This document shows, piece by piece, positions 19,758-30,046 of a stretch of DNA of 64,000 nucleotides. A program made the translations under genes and the position numbers. Where the stretch lies: the NCBI RefSeq assembly GCF_000413935.1, contig NZ_KE340382.1, positions 112,917-176,916 on the forward strand, given 5' to 3'. The notes under the pieces are model-generated. The model saw only the letters and a list, made by a program, of their open reading frames with translations, did not search any database and was not told where the DNA came from. The stretch comes from Acinetobacter colistiniresistens. GTDB taxonomy: Bacteria > Pseudomonadota > Gammaproteobacteria > Pseudomonadales > Moraxellaceae. Each line of letters starts with the position of its first letter. The first letter of the stretch is position 1.

Positions 19758-20753
19758 ATGAATAAGATGATGAATGCTCTTATCCTAGAAAATTTTGGCG
19801 ATCATGAATTTACACGTGTAGAACTCCCTATACCTCAACCAGAGGCTGGGCAAGTTCTAGTACGTATTCATGCTAGTGGTGTAAACCCTATTGATTATAA
19901 AATTCGTCTTGGTGAAGCACCATATGCTATGCCAGAACTTCCTGCCGTGTTAGGAACAGATATGGCTGGGGTTGTAACTGCTGTTGGTGAAGGTGTCACC
20001 CACTTCAACGTCGGAGATGAAGTTTACGGTCTGATAGGTGGCGTTCGTGGTCTTCAAGGATCTTTAGCAGAATATGTTGTAGCAGATGCTGATCTGATCG
20101 CATTAAAGCCACGCAATATCTCTATGCGCGAGGCAGCAGTACTACCATTGACGTTCCTCACCGCTTGGGAAGGTTTAGTGGATAATGCGAAGGTCCAACC
20201 AGGGCAAACTGTACTGGTTCAGGGTGGTGCTGGTGGCGTTGGTTATATGGTGGTTCAGCTTGCAAAAGCACTTGATGCAAATGTTTGGGCGACTGGTCGT
20301 ACAGCTGATCAATCACTGATTTCAGAACTCGGTGCAACACCTCTCGATTACACAACAGCATCTTCCGATGACATTATTGCTGCAAGCCCTGAGGGTCAAG
20401 GTTTTAACATTGTTTACGACACTGTGGGTGGTCCAGTACTCGAAGCTTCACTTTCCATGACAACTCACTATGGCCACATTACCAGCTGTGCTGCATTTGG
20501 TAATCATAATTTAGCGAGTTCATCTCTACGTTGTGCCACAGTGTCTGGCGTATTCGTCCTAATGCCGATGTTAACAGGCAATCGCCGTGCTCATCATGGT
20601 GATATCCTTAAGATCGCGACTCGTCTCGTTGAGGAAGGTAAACTGCGTCCTATTGTTGATCCTCGTCATTTTACTCTAGACCAAGCGATTGAGGCTCATG
20701 ATGCTGTTCAAGATCGCTCTGCCAATATTAAGGTCGTGATTGATGTCATTTAA
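19758..20753 (+). CDS. Zinc-independent MDR oxidoreductase, quinone-oxidoreductase type
   Basis: A 331-residue medium-chain reductase. GVNPIDYKIRLG and GTDMAGVVTAVGEGV appear in the N-terminal GroES-like domain, and VQGGAGGVGYMVVQLAKA is the NAD(P)H site. The structural-zinc Cys cluster is absent, as in Qor/zeta-crystallin. It probably reduces quinones or enones with NADPH. Its last 14 bases overlap the start of the next MDR gene, so the two are translationally coupled. Confidence 0.88.
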   Translation: MNKMMNALILENFGDHEFTRVELPIPQPEAGQVLVRIHASGVNPIDYKIRLGEAPYAMPELPAVLGTDMAGVVTAVGEGVTHFNVGDEVYGLIGGVRGLQGSLAEYVVADADLIALKPRNISMREAAVLPLTFLTAWEGLVDNAKVQPGQTVLVQGGAGGVGYMVVQLAKALDANVWATGRTADQSLISELGATPLDYTTASSDDIIAASPEGQGFNIVYDTVGGPVLEASLSMTTHYGHITSCAAFGNHNLASSSLRCATVSGVFVLMPMLTGNRRAHHGDILKIATRLVEEGKLRPIVDPRHFTLDQAIEAHDAVQDRSANIKVVIDVI

Positions 20754-21759
20754 TGCACTTCAGGCCAAGACTTGGCGCTTCAATTCTATTGGAGATCCAG
20801 ATGTTCTGACATTAGAAACACTTCCTGTGGCTTTACCAGCCGCAGGAGAAGTTCTAATCCAGATGAAAACGATCGGACTCAACCGGGCTGATGTAATGTT
20901 TCGGCGTGGTACTTATATTCAAAAGGCAGTATTCCCTTCTCGTCTGGGATATGAGGGAGCAGGCATAGTTCTGGCGATAGGTGAAGGTGTACGCCAATTT
21001 TCTCCAGGAGATGCAGTATCGATTCTTCCGACTGACAATCTAGCCAAATATGGGACATATGCGGACAAGCTTCTGATTCCAGAAACTTTTTTAGTTCACA
21101 AACCCGATAGTTTAAGTTGGGAAGAAGCTTCTTCAATCTGGATGCAGTATTTGACGGCTTGGGGTGGTGTAATCCATGCTGGTGGAGTTTCGAAAGGAAA
21201 AACGATCTTGATCACAGCAGCTTCAAGTAGTGTAGGACTAGCTGCGATACAGATAGCTGAAGCAGCGGGTGCTAAGGTCATTGCAAGTACACAAACGATA
21301 GAGAAAAAGCAACGTTTACTGGATCTCGGTGTTAAAAATGTTATAGCCAGTGAAGATGAACCAGATTTGTATGAGGCGCTTGTTTCACGTTTGGGTGGAG
21401 AATATCTTGATGTCGCCTTCGATGCTGTAGGAGGGCCACATATTGAACAGATTGCAAAAGCGATGTCTATAGGAGGAACTATGGTTATGCATGGTGCACT
21501 TAGCCCGGAGATCACACCATTTCCCCTTAAAGTTGCATTACGCAAGAGCTTAACCATGCGAGGTTTTTTGTTCCTTGAGGTTCTCCATGACCCTGTTCTA
21601 AGGGAGCAAGCCAGACGATTTATTCTTAGCAGTATAGGTGCAGGATATCTTCGTCCAGTGATCGACTGTTGCTTTGACTTTGAGGACATGCATGATGCTC
21701 AGCGCTATCTTGAATCAAATCAGCAAATAGGAAAAATTGTTGTTACTCTAAATACATGA
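20740..21759 (+). CDS. Zinc-independent MDR oxidoreductase, second quinone-oxidoreductase type
   Basis: A 339-residue paralogue of the preceding protein, with GLNRADVMFRRG, GYEGAGIVLAIGEGV and TAASSSVGLAAIQIAEAAG (nucleotide site with Ser replacing Gly). It likely reduces a related electrophile. The overlap with 19758-20753 suggests stoichiometric expression, possibly as heteromeric partners, which is inference. The convergent LysR gene ends 50 bases downstream. Confidence 0.88.
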   Translation: MMSFNALQAKTWRFNSIGDPDVLTLETLPVALPAAGEVLIQMKTIGLNRADVMFRRGTYIQKAVFPSRLGYEGAGIVLAIGEGVRQFSPGDAVSILPTDNLAKYGTYADKLLIPETFLVHKPDSLSWEEASSIWMQYLTAWGGVIHAGGVSKGKTILITAASSSVGLAAIQIAEAAGAKVIASTQTIEKKQRLLDLGVKNVIASEDEPDLYEALVSRLGGEYLDVAFDAVGGPHIEQIAKAMSIGGTMVMHGALSPEITPFPLKVALRKSLTMRGFLFLEVLHDPVLREQARRFILSSIGAGYLRPVIDCCFDFEDMHDAQRYLESNQQIGKIVVTLNT

Positions 21760-21809
21760 TGGTCTTATCTGATTTCTACTTTCTAGAAAAAAGGTTAGTT
21801 CCATCTGAT

Positions 21810-22709
21810 TCAGGTTTCTATATGGCCCAGCACTTCCGTTAAGTAATCAAACAATGCTCTGATTCGCAAAGGTGTCGGGCCCCGCTGTGGACGATATAAA
21901 TACAGGCGCCAAACGGGAGAGGTTTCCTCATGAAGTATCTGAATGAGCTTACCACTCCTAAGCCACGGCAAAACTAGAAATCCAGGCATGTGTCCGAATC
22001 CGACTCCAGCGAGAATCGCTTGAAATTCAGCTTCTAGATCATCTGTAATAAAACGGGGATTTGATGGCGTAAAGTTTCGACTTTCGGTGAATGTCCATGG
22101 CCAGTAACGCCCTGTTTTATGATCGACTAGTGCTGTTAGAGGGTATTTATCAAGGTCAATAATTTTTTTAGGCATTCCAACCTTATCAATTAACTCTGGC
22201 GTACCCACAGAATAAAAGTTCACTTTCGCCAATTCCCTTGCTACATATCGATTGTCCGGCAAAAATCCAAATCTGATCCCGATATCTATCCGCTCATCGA
22301 TCACATCCGAGTGTGAATCTGTTAGCACACAATCCACGACAATATCTGGATAACGTGTGGCAAATTCTGCTAGTGCAGGTACTACCAATTTACGCCCTAA
22401 CACAGACGACACAGTAAGACGGACAGTCCCACGCATTTCATCTCGTTTTTCCTTGGTGTCTTTTACAAGCAAAGCATCAATGGATCCCACCGCAAAACGT
22501 GCTTGCTTTGCCAAACGCTCACCATCAGCGGTAATTTTAATTTGTCGAGTACTCCTGTAGAACAGAATCTCTCCGCGCTGCTCTTCTAGCTCTTTTATTG
22601 CCCGTGTCACTACCTGTGGGGAAATACCCAGCTGAGTTGCTGCCTCTTTAAAATTTCGAGACTCTGCTGCGACACAAAAGATACGTATCATTTCCAATTT
22701 GTTCTGCAT
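21810..22709 (-). CDS. LysR-family regulator
   Basis: A 299-residue LysR-type regulator. The start is placed at 22709 (MQNKLEMIRIFCVAAE), because the upstream TTG/ATG choices add non-conserved residues. N-terminal winged helix: NFKEAATQLGISPQVVTRAIKELE; C-terminal effector domain with DVIDERIDIGIRFG, as in the CrgA-like branch. It is divergent from the SDR gene with a 135-base shared promoter, so the SDR/MDR genes are its likely targets; it could also act on the convergent MDR pair. Confidence 0.88.
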   Translation of the reverse strand: MQNKLEMIRIFCVAAESRNFKEAATQLGISPQVVTRAIKELEEQRGEILFYRSTRQIKITADGERLAKQARFAVGSIDALLVKDTKEKRDEMRGTVRLTVSSVLGRKLVVPALAEFATRYPDIVVDCVLTDSHSDVIDERIDIGIRFGFLPDNRYVARELAKVNFYSVGTPELIDKVGMPKKIIDLDKYPLTALVDHKTGRYWPWTFTESRNFTPSNPRFITDDLEAEFQAILAGVGFGHMPGFLVLPWLRSGKLIQILHEETSPVWRLYLYRPQRGPTPLRIRALFDYLTEVLGHIET

Positions 22710-22844
22710 GTCCAATCCTGTGTTCTGGTAATTATTCCGTAAATAGGAATTCTGAAAGATAATATTATTCATTTATTATACCTAACAAGGCTGTAATACT
22801 TAATCCAGCAAATATGATTGACAGATAGGTTGAAGGTTACTTGT

Positions 22845-23585
22845 ATGAATAATATAGAAAATAAAGTTATTGTTATCACAGGTGCAAGTAGTGGTTTAGG
22901 TGAAGCTACTGCTCGCTTACTTGCTAAAAAAGGTGCAAAGGTTGTACTTGGTGCTAGACGTAATGAAAAATTAGAGGCTATTGTTCACGACATTCGTGCT
23001 GAAGGTGGTCAAGCTGAATTTATTGGTATGGATATAACCAAACCACATGAAGTACAAGCACTTATTGAAAAGGCATTAAGCGCATTTGGTCAAATCGATG
23101 TATTGGTAAACAATGCTGGATTAATGTCTATTGCACCATTAAGTGAGCTAAAAGTTGATGAATGGGATCGTATGATCGACATTAATATTAAAGGTGTTCT
23201 TTATGGTATAGCAGCTACCCTACCTGTTTTCCAAAAACAAAACTTTGGACACTTTATTAATCTCGCATCTGTTGCAGGGATAAAAGTATTTAGTCCAGGA
23301 GGTACTGTTTATAGCGGTACTAAGTTTGCTGTAAGAGCCATCTCAGAAGGACTTCGTCATGAAGTTGGGGGAACCATTAGAACGACTACTATTGAGCCTG
23401 GTGCAGTTGAGTCAGAACTAAAATTTGGTTCTTCTCATAAAGAAAGCTCAGAGTTTGTTACTGATTTCTACAAACAAGCCATACCAGCTGACTCAGTCGC
23501 TCGAGCAATTGCTTATGCAATTGAACAGCCTGCGGATGTAGATATTAATGAAATTGTTTTGCGCCCAACGAGCCAAGAGTTTTAA
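22845..23585 (+). CDS. SDR-family oxidoreductase
   Basis: A 246-residue classical short-chain dehydrogenase. It has TGASSGLGEATAR nucleotide binding, NNAG at about residue 87, and the catalytic Ser/Tyr/Lys set (YSGTKFAVRAI). Start at 22845 rather than 22818, since the conserved fold begins NKVIVITGASSG. It resembles YdfG-like serine/3-hydroxy acid dehydrogenases, but the substrate is unknown. It is divergent from the LysR gene and ends in a terminator. Confidence 0.88.
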   Translation: MNNIENKVIVITGASSGLGEATARLLAKKGAKVVLGARRNEKLEAIVHDIRAEGGQAEFIGMDITKPHEVQALIEKALSAFGQIDVLVNNAGLMSIAPLSELKVDEWDRMIDINIKGVLYGIAATLPVFQKQNFGHFINLASVAGIKVFSPGGTVYSGTKFAVRAISEGLRHEVGGTIRTTTIEPGAVESELKFGSSHKESSEFVTDFYKQAIPADSVARAIAYAIEQPADVDINEIVLRPTSQEF

Positions 23586-23604
23586 TTATTGAATAACATA
23601 AAAT

Positions 23605-23627
23605 GGGAGCACTTCGCTCCTATTTTT
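23605..23627 (+). terminator. Terminator after the SDR gene
   Basis: gggagc-acttc-gctcct followed by a T-run, 20 bases after the SDR stop. Confidence 0.7.
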
Positions 23628-23657
23628 ACTATATTTTTTAAATTTAAGGACAAATCT

Positions 23658-24656
23658 ATGAAAGCCGTATCGTATGTTATAAATAACCATGATGATTTTA
23701 AAAATTCATTGGTAGATATTGAAAAAGCAAAGCCTACGCTTAAGGAGCGTGATGTACTGGTAAAAGTTCAGGCAATCTCTGTGAATCCAGTTGATACCAA
23801 AGTGAGAAAAAATTCGTCTGAAGCAAATAATCGTATTTTAGGTTGGGATGCCGTTGGGGAAATTATCGAAGTTGGCTCAAAAGTTACCTCGTTTAAAGTA
23901 GGAGATTCTGTTTGGTATGCTGGCGATTTAACCCGAGATGGTAGTAATGCTGAGTTTCAAGCAGTCGATGAACGAATTATCAGTCTTAAACCAATTACAG
24001 TATCTAATGCAGAAGCAGCAGCATTGCCATTAACTGCAATAACGGCATGGGAAATGCTTTTTGATCGGTTTCAAATTTCAGAAACAGAAGTTGGCAGTAT
24101 TTTAATTATTGGTGGTGCAGGCGGTGTAGGATCAATCGCTATCCAACTCCTAAAAGCAAAAACAAATCTGACGGTTATAGCAACTGCTTCGCGTGAAGAA
24201 ACGAAATCTTGGGTGGAATCACTTGGTGCCGACCATGTCATTGATCATAGCAAAGATTTAAATGCACAAATTGAGACACTAGGCATTGCAAAACCAAAAT
24301 ACGTATTCTCTACAAATCATACAGAAACATATATCAAGCAAATAGTTTCTCTGATTGCACCACAAGGCAAGCTTGGATTGATCGATGATCCACAAACATT
24401 TGATATTATGCCGTTTAAGACTAAATCTATTTCTATCCATTGGGAGTTGATGTTCACTCGTTCAATGTATGAAACCGATGATATTGAAAAGCAAGGTGAT
24501 CTGTTGCAACAGGTTGCCCAATTAGTTGACCAGCAAAAAATTAGAAGTACCCTCAACCAAAATCTAGGCAAAATTAACGCTTCACACTTGGAGAAGGCGC
24601 ATAAGTTACTTGAATCAGGCAAGTCAAAAGGCAAAATTGTACTAGAAAACTTCTAA
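23658..24656 (+). CDS. Zinc-binding dehydrogenase family protein, quinone-oxidoreductase type
   Basis: A 332-residue MDR protein (start 23658, with AAGGA upstream). It has SVNPVDTKVRKN, GWDAVGEIIEVGSKV and IIGGAGGVGSIAIQLLKA. The C-terminal GKSKGKIVLENF is typical of the ZADH/YbdR-like quinone reductase branch. It is the third such enzyme in the cassette and is less similar to the overlapping pair than they are to each other. It is followed after 20 bases by an ABM monooxygenase, with which it probably forms a two-gene unit. Confidence 0.87.
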   Translation: MKAVSYVINNHDDFKNSLVDIEKAKPTLKERDVLVKVQAISVNPVDTKVRKNSSEANNRILGWDAVGEIIEVGSKVTSFKVGDSVWYAGDLTRDGSNAEFQAVDERIISLKPITVSNAEAAALPLTAITAWEMLFDRFQISETEVGSILIIGGAGGVGSIAIQLLKAKTNLTVIATASREETKSWVESLGADHVIDHSKDLNAQIETLGIAKPKYVFSTNHTETYIKQIVSLIAPQGKLGLIDDPQTFDIMPFKTKSISIHWELMFTRSMYETDDIEKQGDLLQQVAQLVDQQKIRSTLNQNLGKINASHLEKAHKLLESGKSKGKIVLENF

Positions 24657-24676
24657 AACAAATTAAAGGTGAAATA

Positions 24677-24961
24677 ATGACTATTTCAGTAATTGCGAAC
24701 TTTAAGGCAAAATCAGATCAAAAAGAGAGGTTAGAAGCGCTTTTACAAAGTGTAATAGAGCCTACGCTTCAAGAAGAAGGATGCTTGAAATATGAGCTTT
24801 ATATTAGCGAAAATGACTCGAGTAGATATTTCTTCTTAGAAGAATGGCGTAGCAGGGAGGATTTAGATATCCATATAGCGTCTGATTATATTCAAAGTTT
24901 ATTTGGTAATATCCAATCGCTCATTGAATCAAGTGATATTGTAGAAATCAAAAAAATATAG
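24677..24961 (+). CDS. Putative quinol monooxygenase (ABM domain)
   Basis: A 94-residue YgiN-like protein: ISVIANFKAKSDQKERLEALL, then EGCLKYELYISENDSSRYFFLEEW with the conserved Glu-Trp. YgiN oxidises menadiol. Pairing with an upstream quinone reductase mirrors the E. coli MdaB/YgiN quinone cycle. It ends where the duplicated RDF-like fragment begins, marking a module boundary. Confidence 0.85.
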   Translation: MTISVIANFKAKSDQKERLEALLQSVIEPTLQEEGCLKYELYISENDSSRYFFLEEWRSREDLDIHIASDYIQSLFGNIQSLIESSDIVEIKKI

Positions 24962-25254
24962 CCTTCTTGCTCTTTTCATCAATTTGCTTGGCCTGAGTAC
25001 TGGTATCATTCAGGCCAATACCCTCCCGTAAAGTTAGATCCACGTAATACACAGGTTGGCGATAGCTTTGTGTGGTGCTTTTGTCTCTTAAAGTGAGTTG
25101 CAATGGTAGGCACGACAGTAAGCCTCCTGAAGCTGCACTGTAGTAACTCAATCGTGTAGCCAAGGTTCGAATACTATTAAAGCCAGGGGTTCTAAAGATG
25201 AAGGTCCCAAATTCATCTGAGTCATCCAAATTCATATGCAAGCACCCATAGGGG
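24955..25254 (-). pseudogene. Truncated duplicate of the RDF-like gene at 34547-35449
   Basis: About 295 bases match 34757-35051 closely and in the same orientation, including FGTFIFRT.GFNSIRT and SYYSAASGGLLSCLPLQL. Both gene ends are missing. It lies just downstream of fic, so the fic/restriction operon sits between a partial and a full copy of the same gene. Confidence 0.85.
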
Positions 25255-25278
25255 ATTTATCCATAATTGAAAGTATTG

Positions 25279-26307
25279 TTATCTTTTTAATCTATATTTT
25301 TGCTTCGGACTTTTCGGTTTATCAGGAATGGTACGTTCAATCAAATTTGCTTCTATTGCTGGATTCAAGTAATTCTTTTGGAACGTTGCTCGATGCGTTA
25401 AACCCACAAATTGCATCAACTCAGCCAAGGTATAATCATCTTGCCCTAATGCTGAAATTAAACGCTGTACTTGATCACTGAGTTCTTTATGGACATGTAT
25501 GCCAGCTTGAGCGGTAACATGATCGCTAGCTTGAGCGGTGTCTTGATCGCTTTGTGTAGAGTCAAGGATTGCATCTAAAATCATCTGCAAAATGAATTCA
25601 ATAAATGGTGCTGAATCAGTACGATCTGTACTTGCTTGCAATGCTTCGTAATAAGCTTTTTGATTTTGATAGATCAGACTTTCAACTGGGATATTGGCAA
25701 AGATTGAATTCCACCCACTCAGGATCAATGTTTGCCATAGTCTACCCATTCGGCCATTACCATCTGCAAATGGATGGATAAATTCAAACTCATAATGAAA
25801 TACTGAACTTTGGATTAGTGGATGTATTTCTCTATCATTTAACCATTCTAGTAAATCAGCCATTAAACGTGGAACTTGATTGGCAGGTGGAGCCATATGT
25901 ACCACTCGATCACCTGACATTACGCCCACACCACCATGACGATATTGACCGATTTCATCAATCAAGCCTGTCATTAAAATTTGATGTGCTTGTAATAAGT
26001 CTACTTCTTGGCTTGGCTGCCATTGTTGAAATGCTTCATAGGCTTTAATGGCATTGCGCACTTCCTGAACTTCTTTCGGAGGTGCAATCACAGTCTTACC
26101 ATTTAGAATCGCCGTGATTTGTTCTGTACTTAACGTATTCCCTTCTATCGCAAGTGAACCTTGAATAGTACGGATACGATTGGCTTTTCTGAGTTTTAAG
26201 CTGTCCTGAATTTCCTCTAAAACAGTCAAACGCCCTATATTCTCACTGATCTGAGCAATCAGATGAATGATTTTTGAGGTGATGGTATAAGGCGGTTGGT
26301 ATTTCAT
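25279..26307 (-). CDS. Fic-domain protein with N-terminal inhibitory motif
   Basis: A 342-residue Fic/DOC protein. The catalytic motif HPFADGNGRMGR is at 178-189, complete with His178 and the phosphate-binding Asn/Arg. Upstream, SLAIEGN (51-57) fits the inhibitory (S/T)xxxE(G/N) motif of class II Fic proteins, which block ATP binding until relieved. The C-terminal winged-helix-like region ends in TIPDKPKSPKQ. Such proteins AMPylate target proteins. It is the last gene of the hsd operon, one base after hsdR, which is an uncommon position. Confidence 0.92.
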   Translation of the reverse strand: MKYQPPYTITSKIIHLIAQISENIGRLTVLEEIQDSLKLRKANRIRTIQGSLAIEGNTLSTEQITAILNGKTVIAPPKEVQEVRNAIKAYEAFQQWQPSQEVDLLQAHQILMTGLIDEIGQYRHGGVGVMSGDRVVHMAPPANQVPRLMADLLEWLNDREIHPLIQSSVFHYEFEFIHPFADGNGRMGRLWQTLILSGWNSIFANIPVESLIYQNQKAYYEALQASTDRTDSAPFIEFILQMILDAILDSTQSDQDTAQASDHVTAQAGIHVHKELSDQVQRLISALGQDDYTLAELMQFVGLTHRATFQKNYLNPAIEANLIERTIPDKPKSPKQKYRLKR

Positions 26308-26308
26308 A

Positions 26309-29300
26309 CTAAATTTTTCCCCCTACCCCTTTAAACTTTTCAACGAACGCTGCAATTTTTTGAAAAATGCTCTGCTTTTTGGTTAAGTATTGTGGGTTTA
26401 ATGGACTCATTTTAGGCAGAATAGCATTGAGCTCAGTGCCATTATCACTGGCAAATTCCCGTTTCAGCGAGGTCGCAATATAACGTCTCGCTGCATCCTC
26501 ATTCAGGTTCTCGGCGCCAATCAGTTCTTGTACTTCACGCTGTTGTTCTGCTTGAGCAAAGGTGAAGAAAGTATCAATCACGCTAGCCTTATCACCAATC
26601 TGATCTAAGTCTGTTTGATTAATAAAATCGACCAGTAGACTTTCTTTGGCACGGTTGCCTAGGTTAGCACGGATCACTCGGCGCACATCCTCAACTAACG
26701 TTGCCTTATCTTTCACCTTTTTATTGTTCTCAAAAATCAGCTCTAGAATGTAATCCAGATTGATTTCTTGTGATTTCAGCAAGTCTACTTCAAAAACTAC
26801 ATCATCCCAATCAATGGTCGATTTTTCTTTTTGTTCAGCCAATTTTTCCCGACGTAACCAATCACGAATATCATTATAAGTGGAACGGTAATCTTGGATT
26901 TTTCGTTCAGCTGGCATCTGAATGGTTTGCAAGGCTGACAGATCCTCATCGCTTAAGTAATGTTGGGTCTTGAATACTTCAACTGCCACAAGGTCATTCG
27001 CATCAACATTCTGCAAAGCCTTTAGGCTGGCGTATTCATCGTAGTTTTGCAACACATTTTCTACACGCAAGTATTCGCCAAATAATTTCGTAAAGGCTTT
27101 TTTATCTGATTCTTTAAAAATTTCATCGGGGTTAGGAAAGCGTTGTTCTAATTCTTTCACAATATCCACAAAACCGCGCCGTGCATCACCAGTCACCACA
27201 TCGGTAAAGCCTTCCATGTATTCCTTATAACTTTTTTCTAGCACCACATTCTTAGTGTTTTTATCACCAAATAAAGTAATCGCATCAATGGTCGCTTGCT
27301 CTAGGTCTCGAAAAGTAACAATATTGCCGAACGTTTTGGTGGCATCATAAATACGATTGGTACGCGAATAGGCCTGCATCAACCCATGATAACGTAGATT
27401 TTTATCTACAAATAAAGTGTTAAGCGTAGGGGCATCGAATCCTGTCAGGAACATCCCTACCACAATCAGCAAATCTATTTCTTTGGCTTTGACTTGCTTG
27501 GCAAGATCACGGTAATAATTTTGAAAACCCTTACTATCAACACTAAAATTGGTTTTAAACAATTTATTGTAGTCCGCAATTGCGGCGTTTAAAAACTCTT
27601 TTGCACTACTGTTCATGGCTGAAATATCAAAACTTTCATCCTGAATATCACCTACGGCATCTTGCTCCTCATTGGCTGCAAAGGAAAAAATAGTGGCAAT
27701 CTTTAAAGGCTTGTCACTGTTTTTTTGCAGGTTGTTGAGTGACTCATAATACAGCTTGGCAGCTTCTACACTACTGACGGCAAACATGGCATTAAAGCCC
27801 TTGCTACCCGCTTGTAAGCGGTGCGTTTTCTGGCGGAAATTATTCAGGATGTACTGGCTAATTTCACGGATGCGGTCGGGATGCAATAAGGCTTGTTTGT
27901 TTTCCGCTGCACTGAGTTTTTTCTCATCCTGTTCGGTTTCGATGATTTTAAACTGTGGACGTACATCATTGTAGTCCACTTTAAATTTCAGCACTTTCTC
28001 ATCACGAATCGCATCGGTGATGACATAAGAATGCAACTCACGGCCAAATACGCTGGCTGTAGTTTCAGCACTAAGGGCGTTTTGTGGAAAAATAGGCGTA
28101 CCCGTAAAGCCAAACTGATAGTACTTTTTAAACTTCTTCTTCAGGTTTTTCTGAGCTTCACCAAACTGGCTGCGATGACATTCATCAAAAATAAATACTA
28201 CTTGCTTGTTATAAATGGGCAAGTCACCTTCACTTTTAATCAGGTTATTGAGTTTTTGGATGGTGGTGACAATAATTTTATTATCATCTTTATCCAAGTT
28301 CCGTTTTAAACCTGCGGTACTGTCTGAACCATTGACGCTATCGGGCGAAAAGCGCTGGTATTCTTTCATGGTCTGATAATCAAGGTCTTTGCGATCTACC
28401 ACAAAAAAAACCTTGTCAATAAAATCCAGCTCAGTTGCTAAACGTGCTGCTTTAAAACTGGTCAAGGTTTTGCCAGAACCTGTAGTGTGCCAAATAAAAC
28501 CGCCACTTTCGGTATTGTTCCAGTTTTTGGCTTGATACGAACTTTGGACTTTCCACAAAATGCGCTCGGTAGCCGCAATCTGGTAAGGACGCATCACCAA
28601 CAAGGTATCGCTGATATCGAAAACAGAGTAATGCAGCAGCACATTCAGCAAAGTATTTTTTTGGAAAAAAGTAGCCGTGAAGTCCTTCAGATCTTTGATT
28701 AGGCTATTATCGGCCTTGGCCCAGTTCATAGTGAAGTCGAAACTATTTTTATTACGTGTCGTCGTATTGGCAAAATAACGACTATCAGTCCCATTAGAAA
28801 TCACAAACAGCTGTAAATATTTATAGAGGGAATTTTCGCTATTAAAACTTTCTTTGCTGTAACGGTGTACCTGATTAAAAGCTTCACGGATGGCGATGCC
28901 ACGTTTTTTTAGTTCGACCTGCACCAAAGGCAAGCCATTTACTAAAATGGTGACATCGTAACGGTTTGCATGGCTGCCTTTTTGCTCAAACTGCTTAATC
29001 ACCTGCACTTTATTACGAGCAACGTTCTTCTTATCTAAAAGGTAGATGTTTTGAATATGCCCATCATCAAAGACAAAATCATGAATATAGTCGTCATGAA
29101 TCTTGCGGGTTTTATCAACAACACTGTCACTCGGTCTATCCAAATAGATTTCAACAAAGCGTAACCATTCGCCATCAGAAAACTGTACGTTATTCAATGC
29201 TTGAAGTTGCTCACGTACATTTGCCAACAAAGCTTTAGCATTGTTTAAAATGGGCAAATATTCATAGCCTTGATTGACCAAGTCCTGAATGAATTCGCGC

Positions 29301-29407
29301 TCTAAATCCCCTTCACTTTGGTAGCTGTCAACCGCTTGCCATTCTTTGCAATATTTATCTAAGACAATAAAATTGTTAGTTTCGGCAATAGGCTTATAAT
29401 TAGTCAT
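26309..29407 (-). CDS. hsdR: Type I restriction enzyme R subunit HsdR
   Basis: A protein of about 1032 residues (ATG at 29407; a TTG-started frame reaches 29449). An N-terminal PD-(D/E)xK nuclease region with VQVELKKRG near residue 160 is followed by SF2 helicase motifs: [13 protein letters not shown] (motif I), [12 protein letters not shown] (motif II, DECH), GFTGTPI (motif III) and [21 protein letters not shown]-terminal helical domain contacts HsdM. It translocates DNA and cleaves unmethylated sites. Its cotranscribed neighbours are the RelA/SpoT-like gene upstream and fic downstream. Confidence 0.96.
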   Translation of the reverse strand: MTNYKPIAETNNFIVLDKYCKEWQAVDSYQSEGDLEREFIQDLVNQGYEYLPILNNAKALLANVREQLQALNNVQFSDGEWLRFVEIYLDRPSDSVVDKTRKIHDDYIHDFVFDDGHIQNIYLLDKKNVARNKVQVIKQFEQKGSHANRYDVTILVNGLPLVQVELKKRGIAIREAFNQVHRYSKESFNSENSLYKYLQLFVISNGTDSRYFANTTTRNKNSFDFTMNWAKADNSLIKDLKDFTATFFQKNTLLNVLLHYSVFDISDTLLVMRPYQIAATERILWKVQSSYQAKNWNNTESGGFIWHTTGSGKTLTSFKAARLATELDFIDKVFFVVDRKDLDYQTMKEYQRFSPDSVNGSDSTAGLKRNLDKDDNKIIVTTIQKLNNLIKSEGDLPIYNKQVVFIFDECHRSQFGEAQKNLKKKFKKYYQFGFTGTPIFPQNALSAETTASVFGRELHSYVITDAIRDEKVLKFKVDYNDVRPQFKIIETEQDEKKLSAAENKQALLHPDRIREISQYILNNFRQKTHRLQAGSKGFNAMFAVSSVEAAKLYYESLNNLQKNSDKPLKIATIFSFAANEEQDAVGDIQDESFDISAMNSSAKEFLNAAIADYNKLFKTNFSVDSKGFQNYYRDLAKQVKAKEIDLLIVVGMFLTGFDAPTLNTLFVDKNLRYHGLMQAYSRTNRIYDATKTFGNIVTFRDLEQATIDAITLFGDKNTKNVVLEKSYKEYMEGFTDVVTGDARRGFVDIVKELEQRFPNPDEIFKESDKKAFTKLFGEYLRVENVLQNYDEYASLKALQNVDANDLVAVEVFKTQHYLSDEDLSALQTIQMPAERKIQDYRSTYNDIRDWLRREKLAEQKEKSTIDWDDVVFEVDLLKSQEINLDYILELIFENNKKVKDKATLVEDVRRVIRANLGNRAKESLLVDFINQTDLDQIGDKASVIDTFFTFAQAEQQREVQELIGAENLNEDAARRYIATSLKREFASDNGTELNAILPKMSPLNPQYLTKKQSIFQKIAAFVEKFKGVGGKI

Positions 29408-29467
29408 GGTTTTGATTCCATTGATTTTTGACCGAGAAGATAGGTCCAAAGTGATTTTTAGAATTTT

Positions 29468-30028
29468 TTAGATAAAATTGCGTTTAAATTTTTCGTGATT
29501 TTCAATATTGCTTTGAATATCTTCATGATTCCAAATTTGCAATTCCCAAGGGAAATAAAAATTACTTCTGTTTTTAAAGTAGATATGCAAACCACGATAG
29601 CCTTCTTTATCCCGCAAATACCAGTTTTTAAGGTTTAGTTCATCTTGCCAGTCATCCAGCAAATCCATCACGCTCTCAATTTCTTCAGTCGTTAAAATAA
29701 TACGTGCACCAAAAATATCATTAAGCCAATTGTTTACAGGATATTGGTCTTCACGAGCAGAATAGCGCTGTATTTTGTCATCAATACTTTCACGGGTTTT
29801 TACTCGGTAAAAATATTTGATGTCTATATCTGCGGTCATCAAGTAGTCATTAATGCTTTCGTGTAAGGTTAAACGGTATTTATAAATATGTGCAGCAGGC
29901 ACGTGCCGAATGGTTTTAGAGAGGTTAATTTTCTCAATTTTGCCATGTTCAAAATAATCCTTGGAAAAATCACGGTGCAAACGGTTAACTTCGCGAATGA
30001 GTTGTTTGACTTGACCAATTTTTTCCAT
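29468..30028 (-). CDS. RelA/SpoT-domain protein inside the hsd operon
   Basis: A 186-residue protein. The start at 30028 has a good GGAG site seven bases ahead. It carries a (p)ppGpp-synthetase-like nucleotidyltransferase domain: YRVKTRESIDDKI (74-86), NDIFGARI (103-110), GYRGLHIYF (143-151) and WELQIWNHED (161-170), equivalent to the Arg/Lys, Asp-x-x-Gly, GYrSLH and E-x-QI motifs. There is no HD hydrolase, TGS or ACT domain, so it is the size of a small alarmone synthetase or toxSAS toxin. It lies between hsdS and hsdR with gaps of 18 and 60 bases. Activity is inferred from motifs only. Confidence 0.82.
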   Translation of the reverse strand: MEKIGQVKQLIREVNRLHRDFSKDYFEHGKIEKINLSKTIRHVPAAHIYKYRLTLHESINDYLMTADIDIKYFYRVKTRESIDDKIQRYSAREDQYPVNNWLNDIFGARIILTTEEIESVMDLLDDWQDELNLKNWYLRDKEGYRGLHIYFKNRSNFYFPWELQIWNHEDIQSNIENHEKFKRNFI

Positions 30029-30046
30029 GTTGGTGCTCCACAAATA

